A stretch of 64,000 nt of DNA from Mucilaginibacter_A sp041088075 (GCF_041088075.1 NZ_JBGCVY010000037.1:62001-126000); one strand, 5' to 3'. Counted from the first letter of the stretch, positions 32,853 to 41,886 are shown. The notes: generated by a model from the sequence alone, not told the origin. Numbers and translations are program-made.

Positions 32853-33620
32853 TTACGCGTTTGCCGGCATATCCAAGGCTTTAATTTGCGGTTTATAGGC
32901 CGTGGGCAAAATCACCGCTTTTACCAATTTATCAAACTGCAATTTGCGGCTCAACTTGTACATCGGCACAATCAGCATCAACAGCGAAACTTTTCGCAAG
33001 CCTAATAATTTCCGAACCTTTTGCGGCACCAATTGCGCCTGTACTTCTTTTAGCAGGATAAATCGCGCAAGCCCCAAATGCTTTTTATATTGTTTGTACA
33101 GATCAATAGTGAAGCGGCTTTTTTCCAAATCCTGCAGCATGTGTGCTTCGCGGATTGCAACCCAATCCTGGTAATTCTGGGGCAATTCTTTCAAGTTCAT
33201 GCGCAAACCCATCCGGTAAAAAGTATTGTAAATGTCTTCTTTTTCTGCGGAGGAAAGCTTTCGGTACAACAACTCAAACGAGCGGACGGAATAATCAACC
33301 AGCAAAAACAGCACGTCGCGGTACGCCCAATCTGGAATCAGACTGCCTCGATTTTGTTCCACTTCCGAATGGATCGCCGTGATCTTGTCAATCGCTTTGT
33401 TGGCTTTGTCCAGCTCCGAAAAAACGATCATCTGTGCATAAGTTACGGTGGAGAACAACCTGCCCAACGGATCGGCCGGTAATTTTCCCGTAAAGTACAG
33501 CCAGTCCACTGCCTTGTTCAACGCAAATTCTGCCGATGCGCCGGCAAAAACAAACAGAATGGTATCGGCATTGCTCCAGATTTTACGGACGATTGAGCCT
33601 TTTGGGGAGAAAAATTCCAT
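32853..33620 (-). CDS. DUF2236 (MpaB-like oxygenase) family protein
   Basis: A 255-residue protein. The opening IWSNADTILFVFAGASAEFALN and GRLFSTVTYAQMIVFSELDKANKAI, with DWAYRDVLFLLVDYS, match the DUF2236/MpaB oxygenase-like family, whose studied members bind a b-type haem or act on rubber-like and fungal substrates. Typical residues for haem binding (His in the third helix region) are not obvious here; I see KITAIHSEVEQNRG with His at about residue 90. Single gene, function uncertain. A motif variant (GTACTTCTTTTAGC) is in frame at about 33041. Confidence 0.75.
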   Translation of the reverse strand: MEFFSPKGSIVRKIWSNADTILFVFAGASAEFALNKAVDWLYFTGKLPADPLGRLFSTVTYAQMIVFSELDKANKAIDKITAIHSEVEQNRGSLIPDWAYRDVLFLLVDYSVRSFELLYRKLSSAEKEDIYNTFYRMGLRMNLKELPQNYQDWVAIREAHMLQDLEKSRFTIDLYKQYKKHLGLARFILLKEVQAQLVPQKVRKLLGLRKVSLLMLIVPMYKLSRKLQFDKLVKAVILPTAYKPQIKALDMPANA

Positions 33621-33717
33621 TTTGTTGTAACGATAGAAACTGAATTTTGTGCGCCAAGTGTTTTGGCAGAAATCTTGTCATTGATTCGCCGCGTCTTTTT
33701 GAACGCAGCCACGCAAA

Positions 33718-33799
33718 ACTTCCCGACTTTCTGACTTTTCTGACTTTCTGACTTCCCGACTTCCCGACTTTTCTGACTTCTTCCAATGCTTCTTTTATC
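33718..33799. repeat. Low-complexity GACTT/CTGAC tandem tract ending in a dispersed motif
   Basis: About nine short words of the CCCGACTTTCTGACTT type in a row (33718-33782), then ATGCTTCTTTTATC (33786-33799). The complement of the same words occurs at 9529-9585, and shorter versions occur near 51575 and 58566. Unit number is likely to vary between strains. Confidence 0.8.
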
Positions 33800-33816
33800 G
33801 CCCTAAAATCAGGCAG

Positions 33817-35469
33817 TTATTTTACCGTTGCGTCAAAGGCACTGTTCAAAATTTGGCCATTGCGTTTCATTTGCACCCAAATCCGATATTTTCCTGCGGA
33901 AGGAAAAGCGTAAGGAAACGTAACCATTGCATCCATTTTGTTGTGCTTGCCTTCGGGCATATCCATCGCAGGCATCGAAGCCATCAAATAACGGTTGCGC
34001 TCCGTTTCATCCATTTTTCTGATCTTGGTAATTTCCCGGTCAATACTGTCGCGAAAACGGTTTGCATCCGGCGTGGCCGGTATCTTTTCGTCGCCTTTCA
34101 TCCGGTTTTGCAAAATTTCCTGCGAAGCCATGGAAAAAGTACCAACCGAGTGCAGGTGCATATAAACTGAACCGTCGTATTTTAAAACAACCGCATGGCC
34201 CATCATGCCCATATAAGGTTCCAGTTTTACGGCTGCGCCGGATGGGTCATGGATGGCAAAAGTTAAAGGATAAACTTTACCAGCTTCAAAAGGCGTGTTG
34301 GCGGCATGTTCCCAAATGGCAGAAGAACCATCGGCCAGTTTCATCGTTTCGCCGGGGATACCGCAAACCAGCGTTGTTTTTCCGGGGAAATTATCAACGT
34401 TTTGATTGGTGCTGTTGGAGATGACATAAGTATCATCCGGATCATGAAAAAAAGCAGAATACAATTTTGCCGATGCTGTTTTTACCCATGTTTTTTTCGG
34501 GACAACAATCGTATCGGCAATGGTTTCGTTAAAGCCTGTCCAACGTACCACATCTGCAAAAACCAAATACCGGCCTTGAGGCAAATCGGGCAGCAGGGCA
34601 AAATAATTTAAGCTGTCTTTTCTAACCGGATGCAAATGCGCAAAAACATCCAGCGAGTTTTCCCGAACCATAAACAAATGCATCAGTTTGCCATGATCCG
34701 GAACGATAAAACTCATGGACTTTTTAGCAGCTTTAAGCGAGTTGGAATCAATTTGAAAATGTAAAACCTGCTGCTGGTCGTAGTTTAAAATGCTGGATTT
34801 TGCCAGCGGCGGCCTGTACATATATTTGGCGTAATTGCTGCTCCAACTGTTCCACCAGGAAGAACCGCCGTAAAGCATCAGTGCCAAAACCAAAAAAGCA
34901 ATGCTGGCACCGGTCAGTTTTTTTCTGCGGATGTTGGGCAGGTTGTTTGTGCCGGGCTTTAACAAACCATCGCTTACGCTGGCACCGATGATGGTCGCCA
35001 TCAAAACCACAAGCAGCAAGCCCAAACCTGCCAAAACCCAGCCCAAAGATTTCGGCATGGCGCGTTGCGCGGTAGAAACGGCCATCACCGGGATCAGCAC
35101 CGTCCCTTTTCCCAAAGTGCCATCCACCGTAATTTTCATGCTGGCCGTTCCGCTTTGCATCAGCCAAACGGAAGCCTGGTATTGGCCCGGCGTCCCTTTT
35201 ACCGGCAAACCTTCGTCTGCTTTGGGCGAACCTTTGTCGCCGGCGTACCAGTAAACCGGTTGCACCGATACTATTTTTACCGCATAATTTTCAATATAAA
35301 CCGAAACATTGGCCGTTCCGGGGATCACATCCGGCGGGTTGACATTTACGATAATGTTGTACGGCCCGGCCTTCCCTTCGTAAACCACACCCGGACTTCC
35401 AACGTGTGCGAAAGCTATTTTGCCAATCAGCAGCAGCAACAGGAACAATACTGTTTTTATCGCCTTCAT
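33817..35469 (-). CDS. Exported His/Met-rich membrane protein, possible copper-handling
   Basis: A 550-residue protein with signal peptide (VLFLLLLLIGKIAFAH). The N-terminal periplasmic domain (about 20-140) is followed by two membrane segments (about 155-178 and 200-215) and a large periplasmic domain. That domain carries PDHGKLMHLFMVRE and VFAHLHPVR, MGMMGHAVVLKYDGSVYMHLHSVG and MASMPAMDMPEGKHNKMDAM: His and Met clusters of the kind that bind Cu(I)/Cu(II). The ATG at 35469 is chosen because it overlaps the stop of the preceding gene (ATGA); an upstream ATG would overlap more. A sister-motif copy (34472-34487) encodes TWVKTASA. Copper handling is inferred from residue composition only. Confidence 0.7.
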   Translation of the reverse strand: MKAIKTVLFLLLLLIGKIAFAHVGSPGVVYEGKAGPYNIIVNVNPPDVIPGTANVSVYIENYAVKIVSVQPVYWYAGDKGSPKADEGLPVKGTPGQYQASVWLMQSGTASMKITVDGTLGKGTVLIPVMAVSTAQRAMPKSLGWVLAGLGLLLVVLMATIIGASVSDGLLKPGTNNLPNIRRKKLTGASIAFLVLALMLYGGSSWWNSWSSNYAKYMYRPPLAKSSILNYDQQQVLHFQIDSNSLKAAKKSMSFIVPDHGKLMHLFMVRENSLDVFAHLHPVRKDSLNYFALLPDLPQGRYLVFADVVRWTGFNETIADTIVVPKKTWVKTASAKLYSAFFHDPDDTYVISNSTNQNVDNFPGKTTLVCGIPGETMKLADGSSAIWEHAANTPFEAGKVYPLTFAIHDPSGAAVKLEPYMGMMGHAVVLKYDGSVYMHLHSVGTFSMASQEILQNRMKGDEKIPATPDANRFRDSIDREITKIRKMDETERNRYLMASMPAMDMPEGKHNKMDAMVTFPYAFPSAGKYRIWVQMKRNGQILNSAFDATVK

Positions 35470-36662
35470 CTTTGTACTTTCCTCATCCAGTTTCCCCATT
35501 TATAACCAATTGAGCCGGAAATGGTCGCAATTACGGCCGCAATCATTAATCCTTTTATCAACGTAAAACCCGTATCTACATTTTCGGGCCGAAAAGAATA
35601 GCGGTATGGATAGTTTGGGTCGCTGCCGAAATACCAGGAAGTTCCGCCGAAAAACCAGCTTCGCGCCAAAACCGAAGTGTGCAGAAACGTGCCGAAAAAC
35701 CACTGCACCACAAAGAAAACCGCCAGAAAAGCCAAAGCTGCCGATACTGTTTTTACCCATACTTTTTTGGTGTGAAGCTGAAGGAACAGCCAATCTACCA
35801 TCATCGCCGGGAAAATGATGAGCAGCGGAAAATCAAAAGCCTGGTAATGGCTGATGTGGTTTAAAACCGGGCCAAGCCGCGGCGATGCGGGGAACAAAGG
35901 CAAAATCCACAGCAGCAACAGCAATTGCAGGGTGTAAACGGCGGCCGTGGCGGTGGCGGCCCATTTCATTTTGAAAGCACGTGCAACCGCAATCAAATAA
36001 AGCGGGAAAAGCAGGCAACCAATTTGGTAAAACAATGCTTTGTGCATCCGGTGTTTCCCTAAATATTCGGAAAAAAGCGTAAAAAAAGTAGTGAGCAACA
36101 GGCCGGCAGCCAAGGCAAAAAGCCAATTGTGCAAGGTTTTAGATTGATTTTCACGGAGGTGGTTGGCACTGGCGATAACGGCAATCAAAGCACCAAACTG
36201 GATCATCATCATGCCTACGGCCAGCAAAGTGTGCGGCGGCGATAAAATGGTAACGTCCAAACCGTAAGTATTATGCCACCAATCATCAAAAGGGGCGGAA
36301 GTAAGCATCGCGATAGCGCCCCAAATACAAAAAAGCGCGCCCAGCGAACCGTAAAAAATCCCCCAAAAATTGACCGCTTTTGCTTTTTCTTCCGGGTTGC
36401 TGAAGAAGGATGTTTTTAAAACCTGGAAGCCCGAAAACAAACCGGAAACTACCGCGCCAATATAAATAACCAAATGCGGCGGTGCAAAAAGCCCGTCGCG
36501 GCCAATGCTCATGTGCCAGGAAATATCCCAGATTAAACCGGTAACGATGCAAAGCGAAGAAAAAACGCAAGCGTAAACGTAAGGCTGTACCGTAGAAACG
36601 GTATTGACTGTTGCCGTTTTTTCTGCGGGATAATCTGCAGGAAGGTAAAGATTGGTTTCCAT
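35466..36662 (-). CDS. Polytopic membrane protein with duplicated WH...PPH motif
   Basis: A 398-residue protein with about ten hydrophobic segments. Two sites share a pattern: ISWHMSIGRDGLFAPPHLVI (about residues 48-67) and DDWWHNTYGLDVTILSPPHT (about 126-145), i.e. WH, then Gly-x-Asp, then PPH. Paired His motifs at helix ends suggest metal or haem binding in the membrane. Translationally coupled (ATGA) to the His/Met-rich exported protein, so both likely act together. I do not recognise a named family. A sister-motif copy at 35743-35758 encodes VWVKTVSA, nearly the same peptide as in the partner gene. Confidence 0.65.
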   Translation of the reverse strand: METNLYLPADYPAEKTATVNTVSTVQPYVYACVFSSLCIVTGLIWDISWHMSIGRDGLFAPPHLVIYIGAVVSGLFSGFQVLKTSFFSNPEEKAKAVNFWGIFYGSLGALFCIWGAIAMLTSAPFDDWWHNTYGLDVTILSPPHTLLAVGMMMIQFGALIAVIASANHLRENQSKTLHNWLFALAAGLLLTTFFTLFSEYLGKHRMHKALFYQIGCLLFPLYLIAVARAFKMKWAATATAAVYTLQLLLLLWILPLFPASPRLGPVLNHISHYQAFDFPLLIIFPAMMVDWLFLQLHTKKVWVKTVSAALAFLAVFFVVQWFFGTFLHTSVLARSWFFGGTSWYFGSDPNYPYRYSFRPENVDTGFTLIKGLMIAAVIATISGSIGYKWGNWMRKVQR

Positions 36663-36740
36663 TTGATGCCGTTGTTGGTTAGCTAAAAGTATTTAATTTA
36701 AAGGGTATTTTCAAGGTGAATAAATTGTTTCCCATTTTTA

Positions 36741-36900
36741 AAGCCTGTTTAAATTTACATAAGAAAAAATACCAATGCTTCTTTTACCCTATAAAAATTG
36801 GTGCCGGTATCAATTTTTATAAACCAAAAACCAAATGTTTACCATTTTTTAGGCGGTAAAAGAAGCATGGAAAATAAACTGAACAAATTTAAACAGATTC
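36741..36900. mobile_element. MITE-like palindromic element, 160 bp, with TTA duplication
   Basis: The element starts AAGCCTGTTTAAATTTA (36741-36757) and ends AAATTTAAACAGATTC (36885-36900), inverted ends with two or three mismatches. TTA lies directly outside on both sides (36738-36740 and 36901-36903), as expected of a 3-bp target duplication. Internal motif pair: ATGCTTCTTTTACCC plus TATAAAAATTGG (36775-36801) and GGTAAAAGAAGCAT (36855-36868). The rest of the 394-base gap contains only a terminator. Confidence 0.85.
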
Positions 36901-36993
36901 TTAATGTCTCCGTATTCAGGAAAAAACCCTGAAAAATGGCTTAATCATTTTGTTGAAACCGTATCCCTTCTACCGTTTAGGCAAACAAAAAAC

Positions 36994-37035
36994 ACAAAAA
37001 AAGAGCCGCCCCGAATACCAGGACAGCTCTTTTTA
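36994..37035 (-). terminator. Terminator of the esterase gene
   Basis: AAAAAAGAGCCGCC and its partner GGACAGCTCTTTTT form a stem around CCGAATACC. The right arm and 20 further bases are repeated at 38411-38452. Confidence 0.7.
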
Positions 37036-37056
37036 TCACCTAAAAATAGGTGTTGG

Positions 37057-38229
37057 TTACATACCGAAAGCTTTTTTCAGTTCGCCTGCGGCAAAAGCCT
37101 GTGCTTCTTTGGCCTGCGGAACTACGGTTGCCATTCCGAAAAACTCATGCGTTACGCCATCGTAATTTCTACTGGTTACGTTTACACCGGCTGATTTTAA
37201 TTTATCGGCCAGCTTGGTACCGTCATCGTGCAACGGGTCGTACTCATCGGTAATAATGGTTGTAGGCGGCAAACCTTTTAAATTGGCATCCACCAATGAG
37301 AGGCGTGGGTCTTTTGCATCTGCCGGAGTGCGGGTATAGTTTGTGGTAAACCAAATCATCATCGGTTTATTCAACGGTTTATCGTTGGCTTGTTTCATGT
37401 AAGAATCCGTTTTGGTATCGCTTTGCGCAATCGGATAAACGCTCACAATGTGTGTTGGCAGCATGATACCGTTATCGCGTGCTTTGATTGCTGTTGCTAC
37501 AGCCAGGTTTCCACCAGCACTTTCGCCCAAAACAGCAATTTTCTTTGGGTCGCCTTTGATAGAAGCTGCATTTTTAACCGTCCAGGCATAAGCTGCATAA
37601 GCATCATCATGCGCCGTCGGGAATTTATGTTCTGGTGCCAAACGGTAAGCCACCGAAACCACAATTGCGCCAACCTGCTCGGCCATAGCCTGTGCAGAAG
37701 CGTTGTAAACATCAATATTGGCAATTACAAAACCACCGCCATGATAATAAACAATCACCGGAAAAGGGGCTTTGCCTTCTTTTGGCGTATAAATACGGAT
37801 ATGGATATTGCCGCCTGCAACCGGGATTTCTTTGCCCACTGTATCCACTTTTGGCGCTGGCATCGGAATGTTGTTTTCTTTCATTACAGCCATTACCGCA
37901 TCGGTTGGCGTATGGTTTTTTCGGGCTTGCACGGCCGTCAGTGTCTCGATTGGTTTATCACCATAACTTGTTAATTTCTCAATCACTACGGCCATTTCCG
38001 GTTTAATGTTTGGTGCCCAGGCCGGTTTCGACCCTTTTGGCGTTAAGGTTTTGGCCGATGAAGTATCAGTGGTTGCTGTTCCTTTTGTTGTATCGCTTGT
38101 GCTGCCTGTTTTTGCACCGCTGTTGCAAGCTGTGAAAGAAACTGCTGCCAATGCGATGGCACAAATAGGTAAAGAAATGGCAGTTTTGCCAGGCTTCAAT
38201 TTAAATTTTTGAAGAAGTGGAAATTTCAT
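37057..38229 (-). CDS. Alpha/beta-hydrolase lipoprotein (HSL-type esterase)
   Basis: A 390-residue lipoprotein esterase. The lipobox SFTAC gives Cys35, followed by a Thr/Ser-rich linker (36-66). The hydrolase domain has HGGG (163-166, oxyanion hole), GESAGG (Ser237 nucleophile), Asp331 in DEYDPLHDDG and His361 in GVTHEFFG: the hormone-sensitive-lipase family layout, hydrolysing short acyl esters. Expected on the periplasmic or outer-membrane side. Its upstream neighbour is a tiny lipoprotein with a related signal sequence and a nearly copied terminator. Confidence 0.9.
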   Translation of the reverse strand: MKFPLLQKFKLKPGKTAISLPICAIALAAVSFTACNSGAKTGSTSDTTKGTATTDTSSAKTLTPKGSKPAWAPNIKPEMAVVIEKLTSYGDKPIETLTAVQARKNHTPTDAVMAVMKENNIPMPAPKVDTVGKEIPVAGGNIHIRIYTPKEGKAPFPVIVYYHGGGFVIANIDVYNASAQAMAEQVGAIVVSVAYRLAPEHKFPTAHDDAYAAYAWTVKNAASIKGDPKKIAVLGESAGGNLAVATAIKARDNGIMLPTHIVSVYPIAQSDTKTDSYMKQANDKPLNKPMMIWFTTNYTRTPADAKDPRLSLVDANLKGLPPTTIITDEYDPLHDDGTKLADKLKSAGVNVTSRNYDGVTHEFFGMATVVPQAKEAQAFAAGELKKAFGM

Positions 38230-38398
38230 AAATTAAGGGTTGTAATTGTTTATTATTTTTTTTGTGATAATTGATTTTCAACGGGGCTATAATCCACTTG
38301 TTTAGAAGGATTTATTTTGAAGCAAACCGTTAAAAAACCGTAATGAAAAATACGCGCTAAAAGGTTAAACGGTTTTGTAAAAAACCATTGAAACAACA

Positions 38399-38434
38399 AA
38401 AAGAACTTCCCCAAATACCAGGACAGCTCTTTTT
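38399..38434 (-). terminator. Terminator of the small lipoprotein gene
   Basis: AAAAAGAACTTCCCC and GGACAGCTCTTTTT arms around AAATACCA. Nearly the same right arm and tail occur at 37012-37047, so one was probably copied from the other. Confidence 0.65.
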
Positions 38435-38458
38435 ATCGCCTAAAAATTGGCAAAACAA

Positions 38459-38668
38459 TTAAGGCTGTTTTGTTCCCGAATCCGTTGCAACGGTATCAAC
38501 ACGCTTGGTTACCGCACTGGAAGTATCATTTTGTATTTTAGTATCGCCTTTCCCTTTGTTGTTGCAAGCTGCAAACGAAAAACTTGCCAATACAAACAGG
38601 CTCATCAAAACATAAAGTTTAGGTTTTCCTGCTGCTAATGTTGTTCTATAATTTTGTTGATTTTTCAT
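38459..38668 (-). CDS. Small lipoprotein, 69 aa
   Basis: A 69-residue protein whose signal peptide ends FSFAAC (Cys34), leaving a 35-residue hydrophilic Thr/Asp/Lys-rich mature part (NDTSSAVTKRVDTVATD). This resembles the lipobox and linker of the esterase encoded downstream, so the pair may have arisen by partial duplication. No domain is present; it may be a small envelope lipoprotein or a remnant. Confidence 0.6.
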   Translation of the reverse strand: MKNQQNYRTTLAAGKPKLYVLMSLFVLASFSFAACNNKGKGDTKIQNDTSSAVTKRVDTVATDSGTKQP

Positions 38669-38837
38669 GATTAATAGTTTAGGGTTGATTGTTCGTAATG
38701 GCTAACCGCAGCAAAATCCTTTTGTTTAAATTGATTGCAATTTGCTTTACGGTTTTGCTGCCAACTCAAAATTCAATTCCAAAACCAACGTGTGTTTAAT
38801 TTATCGTATTTTCGCCGCTCAAAAAAAGTATTTTAAG

Positions 38838-40286
38838 ATGGGCCAACGAACCAAGATCAAGGCGCTTTTGCAAAGCGGAGAAACCGGATTTGAAACCACG
38901 GTAAAAGGCTGGGTGCGCACCTTTCGCAACAACCAGTTTATTGCTTTAAACGATGGCTCAACCAATCAAAACCTGCAAATTGTGGTTGATTTTGAAAATA
39001 CCGACCCTACTTTGCTCAAACGTTTGACGACCGGCGCGGCCATCAGCGTAACCGGGCAAGTGGTTGCTTCGCTGGGAAAAGGGCAAAAAGTAGAGGTAAA
39101 AGCAGCATCCATCGAAATTTTAGGCGATTCTGATCCCGAAAAATATCCGCTTCAACCCAAAAAACATAGTTTGGAATTTTTGCGCGAGATTGCCCATTTG
39201 CGTTTTCGTACCAATACTTTCAGTGCTGTTTTTAGGGTGAGAAATACGCTGGCTTTTGCCGTCCACCAGTTTTTCCAGGAACGCGGATTTGTGAATTTGC
39301 AAACGCCAATCATTACGGCTTCGGATGCAGAAGGTGCGGGCGAAACTTTCCACGTTACCAATTTCGACTTAAACAATATTCCGAAAACCGATCAGAACGA
39401 GATTGATTACAAGGAAGATTTCTTTGGAAAAGCAACCAATTTAACCGTTTCCGGCCAGTTGGAAGCCGAATTGGGCGCGATGGCTTTGAGCGATGTTTAT
39501 ACTTTCGGCCCAACTTTTCGTGCAGAAAACTCTAATACCACACGTCATTTAGCCGAATTTTGGATGATCGAGCCGGAAATGGCTTTTTACGATCTGGAAG
39601 ATAACATGAACCTGGCCGAGGATCTGTTAAAATACGTGATAAAAGAAGCATTGGCCAAAAACGCCGACGACTTGGAGTTTTTGGCGCAGCGTTTGGCCGA
39701 AGAAGAAAAGCAAAAACCACAGCAGGAACGCCAGGAATTGGGTTTGCTGGAAAAACTGCAATTCTGTCTGGATCAGGAATTTGAACGTTTGACTTACACC
39801 GAAGCGATTGAGATTTTAAAGGAATCAACCCCAAACAAAAAGAAGAAATTTACTTATTTAATTGAAGGCTGGGGCGCGGATTTACAATCGGAACACGAAC
39901 GTTTTTTGGTGGAGAAACATTTTAAAAAACCGGTGATATTGACGGATTATCCGGCGGCCATTAAAGCGTTTTACATGCGCCAAAACGAACCGGATGCCGA
40001 AGGGCGAAAAACCGTTCGGGCGATGGATATTTTATTTCCGGGAATTGGTGAAATGGTTGGCGGCTCGCAGCGTGAAGAACGTTTGGATAAACTGGAGCAG
40101 CGCATGGACGAAATGGACATTCCAAAAGAAGAACTGGACTGGTATTTGGACACACGCCGTTTTGGTGCTTGCGAACACGCGGGTTTCGGCTTGGGTTTCG
40201 AGCGTTTGGTGCAGTTTGTAACAGGCATGGGCAATATCCGCGATGTAATTCCTTTTCCTCGTTACCCAAAAAATGCGGAGTTTTAA
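38838..40286 (+). CDS. asnS: Asparaginyl-tRNA synthetase
   Basis: A 482-residue class II aminoacyl-tRNA synthetase. An N-terminal OB-fold anticodon-binding domain (about 15-110) is followed by the catalytic core with motif 2 FRAENSNTTRHLAEF and motif 3 GFGLGFERLVQFVTG. FPGIGEMVGGSQREERLD is typical of AsnRS. An extra charged stretch (NADDLEFLAQRLAEEEKQ, about 275-305) is the insertion common in Bacteroidota AsnRS; just before it the motif at 39638-39651 is in frame (VIKEALAK). The start at 38838 is used; the upstream open frame has no family similarity. Confidence 0.96.
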   Translation: MGQRTKIKALLQSGETGFETTVKGWVRTFRNNQFIALNDGSTNQNLQIVVDFENTDPTLLKRLTTGAAISVTGQVVASLGKGQKVEVKAASIEILGDSDPEKYPLQPKKHSLEFLREIAHLRFRTNTFSAVFRVRNTLAFAVHQFFQERGFVNLQTPIITASDAEGAGETFHVTNFDLNNIPKTDQNEIDYKEDFFGKATNLTVSGQLEAELGAMALSDVYTFGPTFRAENSNTTRHLAEFWMIEPEMAFYDLEDNMNLAEDLLKYVIKEALAKNADDLEFLAQRLAEEEKQKPQQERQELGLLEKLQFCLDQEFERLTYTEAIEILKESTPNKKKKFTYLIEGWGADLQSEHERFLVEKHFKKPVILTDYPAAIKAFYMRQNEPDAEGRKTVRAMDILFPGIGEMVGGSQREERLDKLEQRMDEMDIPKEELDWYLDTRRFGACEHAGFGLGFERLVQFVTGMGNIRDVIPFPRYPKNAEF

Positions 40287-40290
40287 TTTT

Positions 40291-40376
40291 TGTCATGCTG
40301 AACTCGTTTCAGCATCCCATCATACAAGTTCAACTGTTATTTTCTTGGTGAGATGCCGAAATAAATTCGGCATGAC
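40291..40376. repeat. Bacteroidota TGTCATGCTGAA...GCATGACA intergenic hairpin
   Basis: TGTCATGCTGAACTCGTTTC at one end and TTCGGCATGACA at the other, with AGCATCCCA facing GAGATGCCG inside. It is a well-known type of dispersed palindromic repeat in Sphingobacteriaceae and relatives, here just after asnS. Confidence 0.8.
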
Positions 40377-40389
40377 AAAACATTAAAAT

Positions 40390-40908
40390 ATGAACCCGGA
40401 AATCATAATCCGCAAAATAAAACCGGAAGAAGCAGCGCAATTCGCTAAGTTTAGCTCCGATTTGTTTGCTGAAACTTTCAACAAATTTAACGATCCGCAG
40501 GATATGGAAAATTATCTGGCGGAAGCTTTCAACCTAAAAAAAATTGAGCAGGAATTAGCTAACCCAAATACATACTGTTTTTATGCCACTAAAAACAGTA
40601 TGCCAATTGGTTGTATCAAAGTGATTATTGCTGATGCTTCTTTTACCGGCATAAAATCAGTGGAGCTTTCAAGATTGTATGTTTCTAAAGAATATCATAA
40701 GCAAAAGATTGGCGCAACTTTAATGGCTTTTGCTATTGATTTCGCCATAAAAAATCAAGCTCAAAAATTATGGCTGGGCGTTTGGGAACACAACCAAAAA
40801 GCAATTGATTTTTATCATAAATGGGGATTTATAAAAACCGGTATCCATAATTTTAAGTTGGGAAATGATGTGCAGCAAGACTGGCTGTTGGAGAAAGTTT
40901 TAGCTTAA
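40390..40908 (+). CDS. GNAT-family N-acetyltransferase
   Basis: A 172-residue acetyltransferase using acetyl-CoA. The core shows VELSRLYVSKEYHKQKIGATLM (acetyl-CoA-binding motif A, with Q/R-x-x-G as KIGAT) and KLWLGVWEHNQKAIDFYHKWGF (motif B). Substrate unknown. Two repeat-family elements lie in frame: a 13-bp-arm palindrome of the sister motif (40571-40602, CFYATKNSM) and a full 29-base unit (40634-40662) encoding ADASFTGIKSV, directly before the conserved ELSRLYV. This is the clearest case of the repeat forming part of a protein. Confidence 0.88.
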   Translation: MNPEIIIRKIKPEEAAQFAKFSSDLFAETFNKFNDPQDMENYLAEAFNLKKIEQELANPNTYCFYATKNSMPIGCIKVIIADASFTGIKSVELSRLYVSKEYHKQKIGATLMAFAIDFAIKNQAQKLWLGVWEHNQKAIDFYHKWGFIKTGIHNFKLGNDVQQDWLLEKVLA

Positions 40909-40911
40909 AAT

Positions 40912-41856
40912 TTACTTTTCTTCTTGATAACCTTTGTGCAAAACCAAAAAGCTGGCGCGTTCTTCTTTGTGAAAAGGTACGTCCCAATTTCCCTGGTAAC
41001 TGATTTTGGTCGGCAACAATTCCCCGCCAAAATGATTGAGTTCGATGTCCATTTGCACATTAAAATCCATCACAAAGTTTTTAAATTTCATGTCCACATA
41101 ACGGCCTAAAATCTGGAAATCGCGCCTGTCAAAAATCGTGGTCAGTTCTTTGATCATCACTTCATCTTTCTGGTCGTCCGTCAGGTTTGCCTTTTGAATT
41201 ACCTTAAAACGGTAAACCGGGATCGAATCCAAGTAAGTGCCGCGCGCGAATTCGTAGCGGTAATAAGGCTTCATTTCGGGCGAAAAAATTTCGGTTTTTT
41301 TGCTGATAAAAGGAATGCCGCTAACAGGCCTGCCCGGACTAAAAATCAACGTTTTCAGCTTACTTTTATACGATTCGTTTTTCCCTCCGGCGTTTGGAGA
41401 ATCGCCGCCTTTAATAAAATCAGAATTGTAGGCGTTCATAAAAATGTAATCAAACATTTCGGTGGTGTACAATTCGTATTTTCCGTTGCGCTTGTATATT
41501 TTACCGCTGTCGGCTTTGGCCAAATATTGGATTTTGTGCCCGGCAGCCGAATTGCTGTGTTTCAGCTTGCGGTAGATTTTACCTTCTACCCGGTCGTTTT
41601 TATCATAAGTGTAAACCCGGTTTTCGGCCGTAAAAGCATATTTTTTCATGTTGCGGAAAGCTTCATAAAAGCTGGTGTCGCGCAAAATCTGGTCAATAAA
41701 ATCCTGCACATACAAACCGCCGCGTGCACGGATATTTGCGACGGCCGAATCCACCACAACCGTTTGTAAAGTATCGGGGTTAAACCTGTTTATTTTTTGA
41801 GCGAACGTACTTGCAAAGCATAACAACAGCAACAACAGCACAACGGCTTTTTTCAT
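40912..41856 (-). CDS. Exported Bacteroidota protein of unknown function
   Basis: A 314-residue protein with a signal peptide (VVLLLLLLCFASTFAQ). The mature part has beta-strand character with repeated Lys/Asp/Tyr-rich turns and AGHKIQYLAKADSGKIY, PVYRFKVIQKANLTDDQ and YVDMKFKNFVMDFNVQMDI. Proteins of this style are common secreted or periplasmic products in gliding and non-gliding Bacteroidota; no catalytic signature is seen. Convergent with the GNAT gene (3-base gap). A TACTTTTG -7-like box lies at 41879-41886 on the minus strand. Confidence 0.7.
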   Translation of the reverse strand: MKKAVVLLLLLLCFASTFAQKINRFNPDTLQTVVVDSAVANIRARGGLYVQDFIDQILRDTSFYEAFRNMKKYAFTAENRVYTYDKNDRVEGKIYRKLKHSNSAAGHKIQYLAKADSGKIYKRNGKYELYTTEMFDYIFMNAYNSDFIKGGDSPNAGGKNESYKSKLKTLIFSPGRPVSGIPFISKKTEIFSPEMKPYYRYEFARGTYLDSIPVYRFKVIQKANLTDDQKDEVMIKELTTIFDRRDFQILGRYVDMKFKNFVMDFNVQMDIELNHFGGELLPTKISYQGNWDVPFHKEERASFLVLHKGYQEEK

Positions 41857-41878
41857 TTTTGATTTTTAATAGTGGCTG

Positions 41879-41886
41879 CAAAAGTA
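41879..41886 (-). promoter_or_regulatory. Candidate -7 box (TACTTTTG) for the exported protein gene
   Basis: Fits TAnnTTTG, 22 bases before the start at 41856. No -33 TTG at standard spacing. Confidence 0.35.

Noticed and set aside
40290..40376. Novelty of the TGTCATGCTGAA hairpin
   Set aside because: This repeat class is familiar from many Bacteroidota genomes; it is listed as a feature but not as a finding.
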